Shown: in pieces, positions 16,809 to 26,208 of the stretch | Position numbering within the stretch: the stretch's first letter is position 1 | Layout of the letters: each line of letters starts with the position of its first letter | From: Chryseobacterium gallinarum | GTDB lineage: Bacteria > Bacteroidota > Bacteroidia > Flavobacteriales > Weeksellaceae | Assembly: GCF_001021975.1 (NCBI RefSeq) | Contig: NZ_CP009928.1 | Coordinates: 496,001-560,000, forward strand | Length of the DNA: 64,000 nucleotides | Direction of reading: 5' to 3' | Translations under genes and position numbers: made by a program | Notes under the pieces: generated by a model | What the model was told of the DNA's origin: nothing | Seen by the model: the letters and a program-made list of their open reading frames with translations, nothing else | Databases searched by the model: none

Positions 16809-18059
16809 TTAAACTTTATCTAAAGGTTCGGTTAACTGTCCTTCCCATTTGGAAACGGCAGAAGTTGCCAATGTATTTCCCAACACGTTGGTCATACTTC
16901 TTCCCATATCGCAGAAATGGTCAATCGGTAAGATCAGGGCAATTCCTTCCGGTGGAATTCCGAACATGGAACATGTGGCTACAATGATTACCAGTGATGC
17001 TCTCGGAACTCCTGCAATTCCTTTTGAGGTAAGCATTAACACCAGAAGCATGGTGATCTGCTGCCCAAGGGTCATTTCAATTCCATAGATCTGAGCTATA
17101 AAGATCGAAGCAAACGTCATATACATCATACTTCCATCCAGGTTAAAGGAATATCCCAAAGGCAGAATAAATGATACTACCCTGCTGTTACATCCGAATT
17201 TTTCTAGCTCTTCCACCAATTTCGGGAATACGGCTTCTGAGCTGGTGGTAGAGAAAGCGATCAATAAAGGCTCTTTGATTCTCTTTAACAGATCAAAAAG
17301 ACGGTTTCCTAAAATAAAATATCCTACTATTAAAAGAACCACCCAGAGTACTCCTATGGCAAAGAAAAAATCTCTTAAATAAATGGCATAGACTTTAAAG
17401 ATTTCAAAACCATTGGTCGCCACCACGGCTGCAATAGCTCCCAATACCCCAAATGGGGCAAACCACATGATGTATCCCACCATTTTAAGAATAGCATGGG
17501 CGATGATATCAAAAAGTTTTACCACAGGCTGGGCATATTCTTCTCCTAAATTGGCTAATGCTACACCGAACATAATGGCAAATACGACAATTTGCAGTAC
17601 CTCATTGGTTGCAAAGGCTTCAAATAAACTTTTTGGAATCATATGCTTTACAAAGTCTTCCAGGGAAAAACTTTTACTGCTTTTAAGCAATTCATCAGCA
17701 GAGGCAACATCCTGAATCGGTAATTTGGTAACATGCCCCGGTTCCAGCCAGTTCACAAGGATCAACCCGATAAAAAGGGAAATCAAAGAAGCTGAAATAA
17801 ACCAAAGCATCGCTTTTGTACCCACTCTTCCGATCATTTTGATATCACTCATTTTGGCAATTCCCACCACCAAAGTAGTAAAAACCAAAGGGGCAATAAT
17901 CATCTGTACCAATCTGATGAAAACAGTTCCCAGCAATTTTATATTCTTGGAGAAGGGTTCGGCACTTTCCGGATATTTCACGTGTACAATCCCTCCGATT
18001 CCTACTCCCAGGATAAGAGCAATGATAATTGCTATAAAAAGTTTATTTTGTCCTTTCAT
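16809..18059 (-). CDS. dicarboxylate/amino acid:cation symporter (GltP/DctA family)
   Basis: 416 residues with about eight membrane segments and the family's signature regions: the Ser-rich reentrant loop AFSTTSSEAVFPKLVEE, then GYSFNLDGSMMYMTFASIFIAQ with the conserved NLDG, and the second reentrant loop LTSKGIAGVPRASLVI, ending with DHFCDMGRSMTNVLGN where Asp and Asn bind substrate and cation. It imports dicarboxylates or acidic/neutral amino acids with sodium or protons. It is the first gene of a pair with the 2OG oxygenase downstream. A TAnnTTTG box on the minus strand (18079-18086) precedes it by about 20 bp. Confidence 0.93.
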   Translation of the reverse strand: MKGQNKLFIAIIIALILGVGIGGIVHVKYPESAEPFSKNIKLLGTVFIRLVQMIIAPLVFTTLVVGIAKMSDIKMIGRVGTKAMLWFISASLISLFIGLILVNWLEPGHVTKLPIQDVASADELLKSSKSFSLEDFVKHMIPKSLFEAFATNEVLQIVVFAIMFGVALANLGEEYAQPVVKLFDIIAHAILKMVGYIMWFAPFGVLGAIAAVVATNGFEIFKVYAIYLRDFFFAIGVLWVVLLIVGYFILGNRLFDLLKRIKEPLLIAFSTTSSEAVFPKLVEELEKFGCNSRVVSFILPLGYSFNLDGSMMYMTFASIFIAQIYGIEMTLGQQITMLLVLMLTSKGIAGVPRASLVIIVATCSMFGIPPEGIALILPIDHFCDMGRSMTNVLGNTLATSAVSKWEGQLTEPLDKV

Positions 18060-18223
18060 ATATATAGTTCAATTTGCGCAAATATAATGGTTTTTCAATT
18101 GGCAGGAGATTTTCCTTCAAATCAGATGAATAGTATATTAAGTTTCTGAAACATAAAAATTAAATCCCTGGTTTAGAAAATATTGTAAAAAAATTAAGAA
18201 ACATTTATTGAATTTTTATTCCT

Positions 18224-18250
18224 TTGGTACAAATTTTATTATTACATTTG
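18224..18250 (+). promoter_or_regulatory. Bacteroidota-type promoter for the BON-domain pair
   Basis: TTG at 18224-18226 and TACATTTG at 18243-18250, 16 bp apart, matching the TTG/TAnnTTTG architecture though slightly short-spaced. The start codon lies 31 bp beyond the -7 box. Confidence 0.6.
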
Positions 18251-18280
18251 ATTGTATAACAACATTAATAAATATACAAT

Positions 18281-18763
18281 ATGAAAAAAACTATCGCAAT
18301 GGCTGCATTAGCTGTAGCTGTATCTTTCGGGGCAGTTTCTTGTAAAAAGAAAGTTTCTGATGCCGATCTTCAGACTCAGGCTACAACTGTAGTAACTTCT
18401 AATCCCAATGCTTCTGTTGAAGTAAAAGAAGGTGTAGCACACTTAAGCGGAACTTTCGCAGATCAACAGTCTAAGGATGCGATGATTGCTAAATTAAAAG
18501 CGATCAACGGAGTAAAAGATGTAATGGATATGTCGACTATTGCTGCAGCTCCTGCCCCAGTTGAGACTACTTCTGCTGTAGATCCTGCAGTTCAGAAAAA
18601 AGTTCAGGATGCTGTAAAAGATTTCCCTTCTGTAAAAGTAGAAGTAGTAAACGGACAGCTTACGCTTACAGGAAATGTTTCAGGTCAGCAGGCCAGAAAA
18701 ATCAAAGAATCTGTAGATGCTTTGAAAATCGGGAAGTATAACAATAACCTAATTGTAAAATAA
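18281..18763 (+). CDS. lipoprotein with two BON domains
   Basis: 160 residues. MKKTIAMAALAVAVSFGAVSC gives a signal peptide with a lipobox ending V-S-C at residue 21, so it is likely anchored to a membrane facing the periplasm. Two BON domains follow: one about residues 30-85 (VVTSNPNASVEVKEGVAHLS, then GVKDVMDMS) and one about 100-158 (VKDFPSVKVEVVNGQLTLTG). An Ala/Pro/Thr-rich linker joins them. BON domains bind membranes and are found in osmotic-shock-protection proteins such as OsmY. The next gene, 6 bp downstream, carries a further BON-like domain, so the two likely work in one stress-related unit. It has its own promoter. Confidence 0.85.
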   Translation: MKKTIAMAALAVAVSFGAVSCKKKVSDADLQTQATTVVTSNPNASVEVKEGVAHLSGTFADQQSKDAMIAKLKAINGVKDVMDMSTIAAAPAPVETTSAVDPAVQKKVQDAVKDFPSVKVEVVNGQLTLTGNVSGQQARKIKESVDALKIGKYNNNLIVK

Positions 18764-18769
18764 TTTAAA

Positions 18770-19189
18770 ATGAGCGAATTACAAGATAAATATTCAAGTG
18801 TGGTTTCTGCAGCACAATCTGCAGGAATTTCAAATCTTCAGGTTCAGGAGCAGGACGGAATTCTTTACGTTTCCGGAAATGCTTCCAATACTGCGGCTAA
18901 AGATGCTGTATGGAATGCTTTAGGAGCTATCGATTCTACATATTCTGCTTCAGATATCAACATTGATGTACAGGTAGCAGGTCTTGCTTCAGGCGCTTCT
19001 TTAACAGTAGCTACTGATGAGTCTAACCTGAATATCAGACAAGAGCCTTCCACTGAAGCTGCCGTTGTAGGTAAAGCAGCAAAAGGGTCTTCTGTAACCT
19101 TAATTGAACAGACATCTGATGACTGGTGGAAAGTAAAAACTGCTGACGGTCAGGAAGGATATGCTTATTCAAGATATTTGAGAGCATAA
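18770..19189 (+). CDS. BON-like and bacterial SH3 domain protein, cytoplasmic
   Basis: 139 residues with no signal peptide. Residues ~5-70 form a BON-like domain (VQEQDGILYVSGNASNTAAK) and residues ~78-138 a bacterial SH3 (SH3b) domain (ESNLNIRQEPSTEAAVVGKA, then DDWWKVKTADGQEGYAYSRY). SH3b domains usually bind cell-wall peptides outside the cell, so the lack of an export signal is notable; the layout recalls the cytoplasmic BON-LysM protein of E. coli. It lies 6 bp after the lipoprotein gene and shares its transcript, which ends at a clear terminator. Confidence 0.8.
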   Translation: MSELQDKYSSVVSAAQSAGISNLQVQEQDGILYVSGNASNTAAKDAVWNALGAIDSTYSASDINIDVQVAGLASGASLTVATDESNLNIRQEPSTEAAVVGKAAKGSSVTLIEQTSDDWWKVKTADGQEGYAYSRYLRA

Positions 19190-19227
19190 TTCAATAAAAA
19201 AGCATTTTTTTTAAAATATTTTTATAT

Positions 19228-19260
19228 AAACATCCCTATTTGGGGATGTTTTTTATATTT
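19228..19260 (+). terminator. terminator of the BON-domain operon
   Basis: AAACATCCCTA (19228-19238) pairs with TGGGGATGTTT (19241-19251) with one wobble, then TTTTATATTTTT. It precedes the next gene by about 25 bp. Confidence 0.85.
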
Positions 19261-19283
19261 TTAGCCTTTTGAAAAAAGATTCA

Positions 19284-22028
19284 ATGAAGAAATTCTTAGC
19301 ACTCCTGGTATTGCTTTTCAATGTCCTGATCATACATGCTCAAAAATTATATATCGACGGAAAAGTTTCTGACTTTGAAAAAAAGCCAGTAGAAAATGCT
19401 ACGGTATATCTGCTGAAGGAGAAAGATTCATCTATTATCAACTATACTGCAACCAATAAAGAAGGCAAATTTTCGCTAAAAATTGATGAAGTAAAGGAAC
19501 CTTCCATTCTTAAAATTGATGCTGAAAAATTATCTTCCTATTCTAAAAAATTTGAAAAGATCAGCCAGCAATTGTCTTTAGGAGATATTGAACTGGATAA
19601 AAAAAACAGGGTGACTACTATTGATGAAGTAAAAATCACCGTATCACCGGTAAAAATAAAGAAAGACACCATAGAATTTAATGCCTCGTCCATTAAGGTA
19701 CGTCCTGACAGCAAAATTGAAGAGCTTCTGAAACAGATCCCGGGTGTGGAAATCAACAATGACGGGAAAATAACCGTCAATGGAAAAGATGTGGACCAGA
19801 TTATGATCAACGGCAAACCATTCTTTGACAAAGACGGGAAAATTGCTTTACAAAATCTTCCTGCAGATATTATCAAAAATATTCAGTTTACAACAACCAA
19901 AACAAAGGAAGAAGAACTTAGCGGAAAAACTCCAAAATCTCAAAAAACCACCATTAATTTCAATATTGATGAAAAGAAAAACAAGGGATTGCTTTCAAGA
20001 CTTACTGTTGGCTATGGTTCAGATAAACGTTATGAAGCCAGCGGACTGGTCAGCTATTTCAAGGGAGATACCAAAATAAGCCTTCTGGCTTCTTCCAATA
20101 ATATCAACTCACAGGGTTTTTCCCGGGATGAAGTTTTTGACAGTATGGGAAGCGGCAGGAATTCATGGATGATGCAGGGAGGCTCATCTTCCGGAGGACA
20201 GGGAGGAGGCACAAAAGGGATTCAAACGTCTTCCACCGTAGGTTTGAATTACAGTGATAAATTAGGAAAAGATGCCGATCTTGATTCCTTCAGCCTGATG
20301 TTTTCCGATTCCGATTCGGAAACACAATCAAAGGTCTCAAGAACGACCCTTCTTCCTGAATATTCTCTTCAGACCAGATCTGAAAATAATGGAAAAAGTG
20401 AATCCAAACAATATAATTTTGATACTTCAGCAAGGATTAAGCTGGATTCTTTAACCAATATTTATGTTTCCCCGAGATTTACCAAATCAAGCAGTTTTAA
20501 CAGTAATGTTTCACAGTCTTCTACATTAAGAGACAACATCCTTGTAAACGAGAGCAATTCCTACTCAAATAATCAGTCGGAAAACAATTCATTTACTCCT
20601 TCTATTTATTTTACCCGAAGATTCAGGAAGAAAGGCCGTGTTGTTTCTGCTAATATCAACAGTTCTATTGCTGAGTCTCAAAGAAATAATTTAAATCAAT
20701 CCCAGAATACATTTTATCAGAATTCGGGAAATACGATGGATAACCGGGACCAGTTGACGAAAAATAAAAGCCAGAATAATAATTTCAATTTCAGTGCAGA
20801 TTACACAGAGCCTGTTTCTGATTCAGCGACCATAAGTCTTCAATTAAAATACGGAACGCGATCATCACATGATTTGAGAGATGTTAATGATTTTGATGAT
20901 GCAACGGGCCAATACTCAAAGTATAACCAGCTGCTTTCGAATAACATGAAACAAAGGATCAATCAGGTTACTCCTGAACTTACCTTCCAGGTCAGCAAAA
21001 CAAAATTTAATTTCTGGGCTTCCATGAATCTGGATATTACAGATATGAAAGTAAATTCCATTTTCAACGGACAGCAATATAATCTTCAGAAAAATTTTGC
21101 CTTACCCGGATATAACATCAATATTTACTATCAGCTGGCAGAAGGTAAAAATATAAGCCTGTATAATTATTCCAATTTTACAATCCCCGGCGCGGAACAA
21201 TTAACACCTTATAAAGATGAATCTAATCCGTTGATCACCTATACCGGAAATCCGGATTTGAAGAATACATGGACCAACAGTATGTATTTGTATTTCAACA
21301 ATTTCAATAAAATCAAAAATATCAATTATTATATCAATATTGGTTTTACTTATCGAAATAATGATATTATCAACTATACCAAATATGACGACGCCGGAAA
21401 GCAGATTGTTACCTATGACAATGTAAGTGGAAATAAAAATTTCAATGCCGGTGGTGGTTTCAGCAAAACTTTTAAATGGAAACAAAATAAACTGACCATT
21501 AGCCCGAGATTCAATATGACGTATGCTTACAATAATGGTTTTATCAACGGACAGTCATTCACAAGCAACTCCTATAATCTTAACCCCGGATTAAATCTTA
21601 TTTATGAAATCAGGGATAAAATGACCATTAAACCGTCGTACCGCCTTGGATACAGCTTTTCCAATTATACCAACTATAGTATTGACAAGATCAATACGGC
21701 AAACCAGTCGTTAAAGCTTGAATTAACCAATTACCTGTTCCAAGGCAGATTTGTATTAGGTAATGATTTTGAATACAATACCAGCTCCAATATTGCTCCC
21801 GGTTTCAAAAAGGATTTTTATTTCTGGAATACCAGTCTGGGCTATTCTTTCTTCAAAAAACAATTTACTGCAAAGGTGAAAATTTATGATGTACTGAATC
21901 AAAACCAGAGTGTAAGAAGAACAATTACAGACTCCTATTTTGAAGACCGTGAAGATCTCATCCTGAGACGGTATATTATGTTTTCACTTAGCATGAAGCT
22001 GAATAAATTTGCCGGCAAAAAAATGTAA
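19284..22028 (+). CDS. large outer-membrane beta-barrel receptor, TonB-dependent-like
   Basis: 914 residues from ATG 19284. The TTG at 19269 was rejected because MKKFLALLVLLFNVLIIHAQ is the signal peptide. Residues ~22-105 form a carboxypeptidase-regulatory-like domain (VSDFEKKPVENATVYLLKEK). Residues ~125-215 are plug-like (LLKQIPGVEINNDGKITVNG, then IMINGKPFFDKDG). A 690-residue barrel follows, with a Gly/Ser-rich loop (MMQGGSSSGGQGGG) and Asn/Ser/Tyr-rich strands, ending in FSLSMKLNKF. The family is found across Bacteroidota, and its members are often assumed to take up peptides or glycans. No SusD-like partner is adjacent. A terminator follows the stop. Confidence 0.88.
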   Translation: MKKFLALLVLLFNVLIIHAQKLYIDGKVSDFEKKPVENATVYLLKEKDSSIINYTATNKEGKFSLKIDEVKEPSILKIDAEKLSSYSKKFEKISQQLSLGDIELDKKNRVTTIDEVKITVSPVKIKKDTIEFNASSIKVRPDSKIEELLKQIPGVEINNDGKITVNGKDVDQIMINGKPFFDKDGKIALQNLPADIIKNIQFTTTKTKEEELSGKTPKSQKTTINFNIDEKKNKGLLSRLTVGYGSDKRYEASGLVSYFKGDTKISLLASSNNINSQGFSRDEVFDSMGSGRNSWMMQGGSSSGGQGGGTKGIQTSSTVGLNYSDKLGKDADLDSFSLMFSDSDSETQSKVSRTTLLPEYSLQTRSENNGKSESKQYNFDTSARIKLDSLTNIYVSPRFTKSSSFNSNVSQSSTLRDNILVNESNSYSNNQSENNSFTPSIYFTRRFRKKGRVVSANINSSIAESQRNNLNQSQNTFYQNSGNTMDNRDQLTKNKSQNNNFNFSADYTEPVSDSATISLQLKYGTRSSHDLRDVNDFDDATGQYSKYNQLLSNNMKQRINQVTPELTFQVSKTKFNFWASMNLDITDMKVNSIFNGQQYNLQKNFALPGYNINIYYQLAEGKNISLYNYSNFTIPGAEQLTPYKDESNPLITYTGNPDLKNTWTNSMYLYFNNFNKIKNINYYINIGFTYRNNDIINYTKYDDAGKQIVTYDNVSGNKNFNAGGGFSKTFKWKQNKLTISPRFNMTYAYNNGFINGQSFTSNSYNLNPGLNLIYEIRDKMTIKPSYRLGYSFSNYTNYSIDKINTANQSLKLELTNYLFQGRFVLGNDFEYNTSSNIAPGFKKDFYFWNTSLGYSFFKKQFTAKVKIYDVLNQNQSVRRTITDSYFEDREDLILRRYIMFSLSMKLNKFAGKKM

Positions 22029-22055
22029 ACACCATACTTTTATATATTTTTAGAT

Positions 22056-22084
22056 ATGGCCGGGAATTTCCCCGGCTATTTTAC
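22056..22084 (+). terminator. terminator after the large receptor gene
   Basis: ATGGCCGGG (22056-22064) pairs with CCCGGCTAT (22071-22079) around a 6-base loop, followed by TTTTA. Confidence 0.75.
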
Positions 22085-22329
22085 TATCATTCTAAGCAAA
22101 TGTTTTTTTAACCACAAAAGATTTAAACACTTAAGTTATTTTTAAGTTACTCTAACTATTTGATAAGTATACAAAAGTTCTCTGAAAACCTGAACTTTTT
22201 TAGCCAAATAAGTTGCTAAACTATGTTTATCCGATAGAAATTCAATCATATTCTCTTTTTAAAAGAAGATTCATATGGTAAACTACGAAAAGAGTATTTT
22301 TATTTTTAAATTAGCCGTAAATTTTATTT

Positions 22330-24189
22330 ATGAAAACCCATATTTCAGTTTTATTTATTCTATTTTTCTTTTTCGGGAGAGCCCAAAATACCGAGCAAAA
22401 GGATAATTTTGTTAAAGATAATTTTACTAAAAAAGAATTTTATATCCCAATGCGGGATGGCGTTAAGCTTTTCACAGCAGTTTATATTCCAAAAGATATT
22501 TCCAATAAAAATAAATATCCTTTCCTGATGCAGAGAACCTGCTACAGCATTGCTCCTTATGGTGAAAATGAATATAAGACGAAAATAGGACCTAACCCCT
22601 ATCTGATGAAGGACAAATATATTTTTGTATATCAGGATGTACGGGGAAGGTATATGAGTGAAGGAACTTTTACCAATATGACCCCGCAGGTGGAGCACAA
22701 AACAAAAAAAGATGTGGACGAAAGTACAGATACTTATGACACCATCGAATGGTTATTGAAAAACATCAAAGATAACAATGGTAAGGTAGGCCAGTTTGGT
22801 ACTTCTTATCCTGGTTTTTATACTGCTGTAGGAACATTGGCACAGCATCCTGCACTTGTCGCCTCTTCTCCCCAGGCACCCATTTCTGATTTCTGGAATG
22901 ATGATTTTCTGCACAATGGAAGATTTATGCTGGGGTATTTCAGAACATTTCCTGTTTTTGGCGTTCAAAAAACCAAACCGGAAAACAAAGCGTGGTATAT
23001 GGATTCTTTCATTAAACAAACTTCTGAAGACGGTTTGAAGTTCTACAGGGAGCTTGGTACCTTAAAGGATGGCTATGAAAAATATTACAAAAATAATTTC
23101 TTTATGACGGAAATTATGAATCATACTAACTATGATGAATTCTGGCAAAAAAGAGGCCTTCTTCCACATCTTAAAAATATTAATCATGCTGTAATGACTG
23201 TAGGAGGCTGGTTTGATGCTGAAGACCTTTCCGGCCCTTTAAATATTTATAAAACGATTGAAAAAACCAGCCCTAAAGCAAAAAATACTATTGTAATGGG
23301 CCCTTTCTCTCATGGCGGATGGTCTCAGGAACAAGGGAAACATTTCCACAGTGAGACGTATTTCGGAGACAGTATCGCGACCTATTATCAGAAAAACGTA
23401 GAAACAAAGTTCTTTACCCATTATCTGAAGGGAAATACCAAAGAAGATGCCGGGCTTCCTGAAGCTTTGATGTATGATACCGGAGCTAAGGTATGGAAAG
23501 AATTTGCTTCTTATCCTCCTAAAAATACTCAGAAAATCAATTTTTATTTATCGGATAAAACATTAAAAAAGACTGCGGGGCAAGGGTATTCCGAATATTA
23601 CAGTGATCCCGGAAATCCGGTTCTGAGTTCGGATCATCTTAAAGATTTTAATGGTTTCACTCCCAGAAACTATATGTCAGAAGATCAGCGATTTGCTGTG
23701 GGAAGACCTGATGTATTAACATTTACCACGGATGTTCTGACAGAAGATATTACGTTTGCCGGAGAAATCATGGCAAAACTGAATATCGCATCCTCTTCTA
23801 CCGATGCTGACTTCGCAGTGAAGCTTATTGATGTTTACCCTGAAGATTTTAAACCTATTGAAAAGAAAGAAGGTGTTATTTACGGAAATTATCATCAGAT
23901 GGTAAGAAGTGAAATTATGCCTGCTAGATTCAGAAATACCAGAGAGAAAGGAGAAGCACTAATTCCTGACCAGAAAACGGCAGTAAACTTCAGGCTATAG
24001 GATGTAGTTCATACTTTCAAAAAAGGACATAAAATCCAGATCCAGATCAGCAGCACATGGTTCCCGTTATTTGCTGTTAACCCACAAAAGTTTTTGGAAA
24101 ATCCAAATTTCGCTTCCAAGGAAGATTATACTAAAGCATTTATTAAAGTGTATGGTGACAGTTCTATTGAAGCTGATATCTTAAAATAA
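22330..24189 (+). pseudogene. CocE/NonD-type alpha/beta hydrolase (X-Pro dipeptidyl-peptidase S15 family) with an in-frame TAG
   Basis: The frame starts with the signal peptide of an exported enzyme (FILFFFFGRAQ) and carries MRDGVKLFTAVYIP, YQDVRGRYMSEG and the nucleophile motif GTSYPG with Ser159. The acid and His regions follow in VGGWFDAEDL and GPFSHGGW. The frame stops at TAG 23998-24000, inside the C-terminal jelly-roll domain. The next 62 codons stay in frame and continue the family pattern (DVVHTFKKGHKIQIQISS, then TWFPLFAVNPQKF) up to TAA 24187-24189, giving 619 residues if read through. CAG to TAG is the simplest origin. The enzyme normally hydrolyses esters, amides or peptides with an N-terminal proline-type or amino-acid acyl group. 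A terminator lies right after the distal stop. Confidence 0.85.
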
Positions 24190-24193
24190 ATTG

Positions 24194-24227
24194 AAAAGCT
24201 GTTCAAAAGAACAGCTTTTTTGTTTTT
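24194..24227 (+). terminator. terminator of the interrupted hydrolase gene
   Basis: AAAAGCTGTTC (24194-24204) pairs perfectly with GAACAGCTTTT (24209-24219) around AAAA, followed by TTGTTTTT. Confidence 0.9.
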
Positions 24228-24280
24228 ATCTCTCGTTGATTTAACAGGTAACGCAGCCTTGTCAATGTTTTTATTTATAC

Positions 24281-24460
24281 TCTCGCGGATTGAGCAGATT
24301 TTGCAGATGATTGCGTTAAACATCTGCGTGATTTGTGTAATCTGCGAGAATTTTTATTCTTTAAATAAAGAAGAGTATTTCCCGCAGATGGCACAGATTT
24401 TCACAGTTGACTGCGTTAGAATCTGCGTGATTTGCATAATCTGCGAGAGTCTTTATTCTT
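24281..24460. repeat. two ~80-bp imperfect direct repeats rich in ATCTGCG
   Basis: Copy one (24281-24361) and copy two (24379-24460) share TCTGCGTGATTTG, TAATCTGCGAGA and TTTATTCTT in the same order. Each copy also holds CGCAGAT/ATCTGCG inverted arms, so each can fold. The second copy runs into the 3' end of alkB, whose stop is at 24453. The elements look like a small dispersed intergenic repeat; no spacer diversity as in CRISPR. Confidence 0.8.
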
Positions 24461-25064
24461 CAATTGTTCTGAAAGTAAGGTTCACTCTTGGAGTTTTCAC
24501 TTTGGTTGTTGGTGGAAGTCTGTGAAGCCAGTTGTCCTGGGTAGCTCCTTTCATAATAAGTAAACTACCATTTTCAAGGAATACTTCAACCTTCTCTTTT
24601 GTTGTTTTATGCTTGAATAAGAATTTTCTTTCTGCTCCAAAGGAGAGAGAAGCAATGGCGCCGTGCTTTTTCAGATCAGTTTCTCCATCACTGTGATAAG
24701 CCATTCCCTCACTTCCATCGTGGTATAAATTAAGCAGGCAGGAGTTGTAAGTTTCACCTGAAACTTCTTCACATTTTTTCTTTAACTCCAATAATTCCGG
24801 AGTCCATAATTTTGCATACTTTGTCCGTTTTGAATACGTATATTCAAATGGCTTTTCTCCGAACCAGGCTACCTTTCTCCTGGTCAGTATTAATTTTCCA
24901 AAAATGACAGCCTCATCATTTTCCCATGGAATATGATTGAACAGGTAATCATAATAGATATCAGACTCTTCTTTTGAGAAGATTTTGCCATAGTACAACA
25001 CCATCCCGTCATGCGGAAGAAGGCTTAAAGGATACTCTGGTATTTCATCAAACAGACTCAGCAT
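24453..25064 (-). CDS. alkB: alpha-ketoglutarate-dependent dioxygenase AlkB family
   Basis: 203 residues. AlkB-family iron ligands are visible: His124 and Asp126 in AYHSDGETD, and His181 in WLHRLPP, plus the RVNLTFR motif with two Arg residues for 2-oxoglutarate and substrate. NLYHDGSEGMAYHSD and SLLIMKGATQDNWLHR fit the family closely. It repairs alkylated bases such as 1-methyladenine and 3-methylcytosine in DNA or RNA by oxidative dealkylation. The AraC-Ogt fusion gene lies 232 bp upstream on the same strand, forming an alkylation-repair neighbourhood; the first gene's regulator half may control both. The stop lies within a repeat copy. Confidence 0.94.
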   Translation of the reverse strand: MLSLFDEIPEYPLSLLPHDGMVLYYGKIFSKEESDIYYDYLFNHIPWENDEAVIFGKLILTRRKVAWFGEKPFEYTYSKRTKYAKLWTPELLELKKKCEEVSGETYNSCLLNLYHDGSEGMAYHSDGETDLKKHGAIASLSFGAERKFLFKHKTTKEKVEVFLENGSLLIMKGATQDNWLHRLPPTTKVKTPRVNLTFRTIEE

Positions 25065-25296
25065 TGTTTTTGTTTTGAGTATTACAAATTACGTAATGTT
25101 TTTGGAAAGGTCTGAAATTATAATAAGACCACCCGGCAAAAAGATTCCGCCATCCCAAGGGATTTTTCCTATTTAATAAAATAATTGAAAACCATAGATT
25201 TTCAGAAAATTTTTGTGTACTTCTAAAACAGTTAGCAATTGCTAAAAATAACTTAAGTGTTATAATTCTTTGTGATTTTATGATTAAAAAAATACC

Positions 25297-26139
25297 TTAA
25301 GAGTAAACCTGTGAACTTTCCCAGCCCACAATCATCTGCTTTCTGTCATTACCCCACCGGTATCCGCCAAGATGTCCTGTAGACTGAATGACACGGTGAC
25401 AAGGAATAAGAAAGGCTACGGGATTGCTTCCAATGGCAGTTCCTACGGCTCTTGACGCTTTCGGACTTCCTATCTTTTCTGCCAGGTTACCATAGGTGGA
25501 TAGTTTTCCCATAGGAATCTTTAATAAGCTTTCCCATACCTTAAGCTGAAAATCAGTACCTTTTAAGTGAAGTTTGATGGTATTGAGCTTTGTCCAGTCC
25601 TTATTGAATATAGACAATGCGTTTTGCTGAAGAGCATCTTGTTTCTCTGAAAAAGATGCATTAGGGAATTTACCTTTAAGATTCCCTAATGCTCTATTTT
25701 TATCGTCTTCAAAAGCCATATAGCAGATTCCTTTTTCGGTAGAGGCTACCAATAGAGTTCCAAAAGGACTTTCGGAGAAGCTGTAATGAATGCTGAGGCT
25801 TTTTCCACCGTTTTTATATTCCGCCGGAGACATTCCTTCTATTTTTACAAACAGATCATGTAATCTGCTGGTACTGGAAAGTCCTGTCTCATAAGCGGTA
25901 TCAAAAATACTTGCTTTTTCTTCCTTCAATAAATTTTTAGCATGTTCAAGACTGATGAACTGTAAAAATTTTTTCGGACTTGTTCCTGCCCAATCTGTGA
26001 AAATCTTCTGAAAATGGGCGGGACTCAAGTGAATATTCTCTGCCACTTCTTCCAAACTTGGCTGAAGCCTGAAATTGCTCCGGATATATTCTATCGCTTT
26101 GGCAATCCTGTTATAATCTATTTGATTTTGTGTGGACAT
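25297..26139 (-). CDS. bifunctional AraC-type regulator / methylated-DNA-protein cysteine methyltransferase
   Basis: 280 residues. Residues ~10-110 form an AraC helix-turn-helix pair (LEEVAENIHLSPAHFQKIF, then ETGLSSTSRLHDLF). Residues ~118-200 are the Ogt N-terminal ribonuclease-like domain. Residues 200-270 are the methyltransferase domain with the active-site PCHRV (Cys247) and its helix SRAVGTAIGSNP. It removes O6-alkyl groups from guanine irreversibly onto Cys247. It resembles Ada but lacks the N-terminal zinc/Cys domain that senses methylphosphotriesters, so how it senses damage is unclear. It likely activates itself and alkB downstream; no operator could be assigned. Confidence 0.93.
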   Translation of the reverse strand: MSTQNQIDYNRIAKAIEYIRSNFRLQPSLEEVAENIHLSPAHFQKIFTDWAGTSPKKFLQFISLEHAKNLLKEEKASIFDTAYETGLSSTSRLHDLFVKIEGMSPAEYKNGGKSLSIHYSFSESPFGTLLVASTEKGICYMAFEDDKNRALGNLKGKFPNASFSEKQDALQQNALSIFNKDWTKLNTIKLHLKGTDFQLKVWESLLKIPMGKLSTYGNLAEKIGSPKASRAVGTAIGSNPVAFLIPCHRVIQSTGHLGGYRWGNDRKQMIVGWESSQVYS

Positions 26140-26208
26140 TTTACTTTTGTTTTACCTCACAAATTTCCAAAGAATATACGGCAGAAAAAATCCGATTCTT
26201 GCGGAATC

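Noticed and set aside
24281-24460. CRISPR array or riboswitch pair
   Set aside because: Only two long imperfect copies with no regular spacer and no match to a known aptamer.
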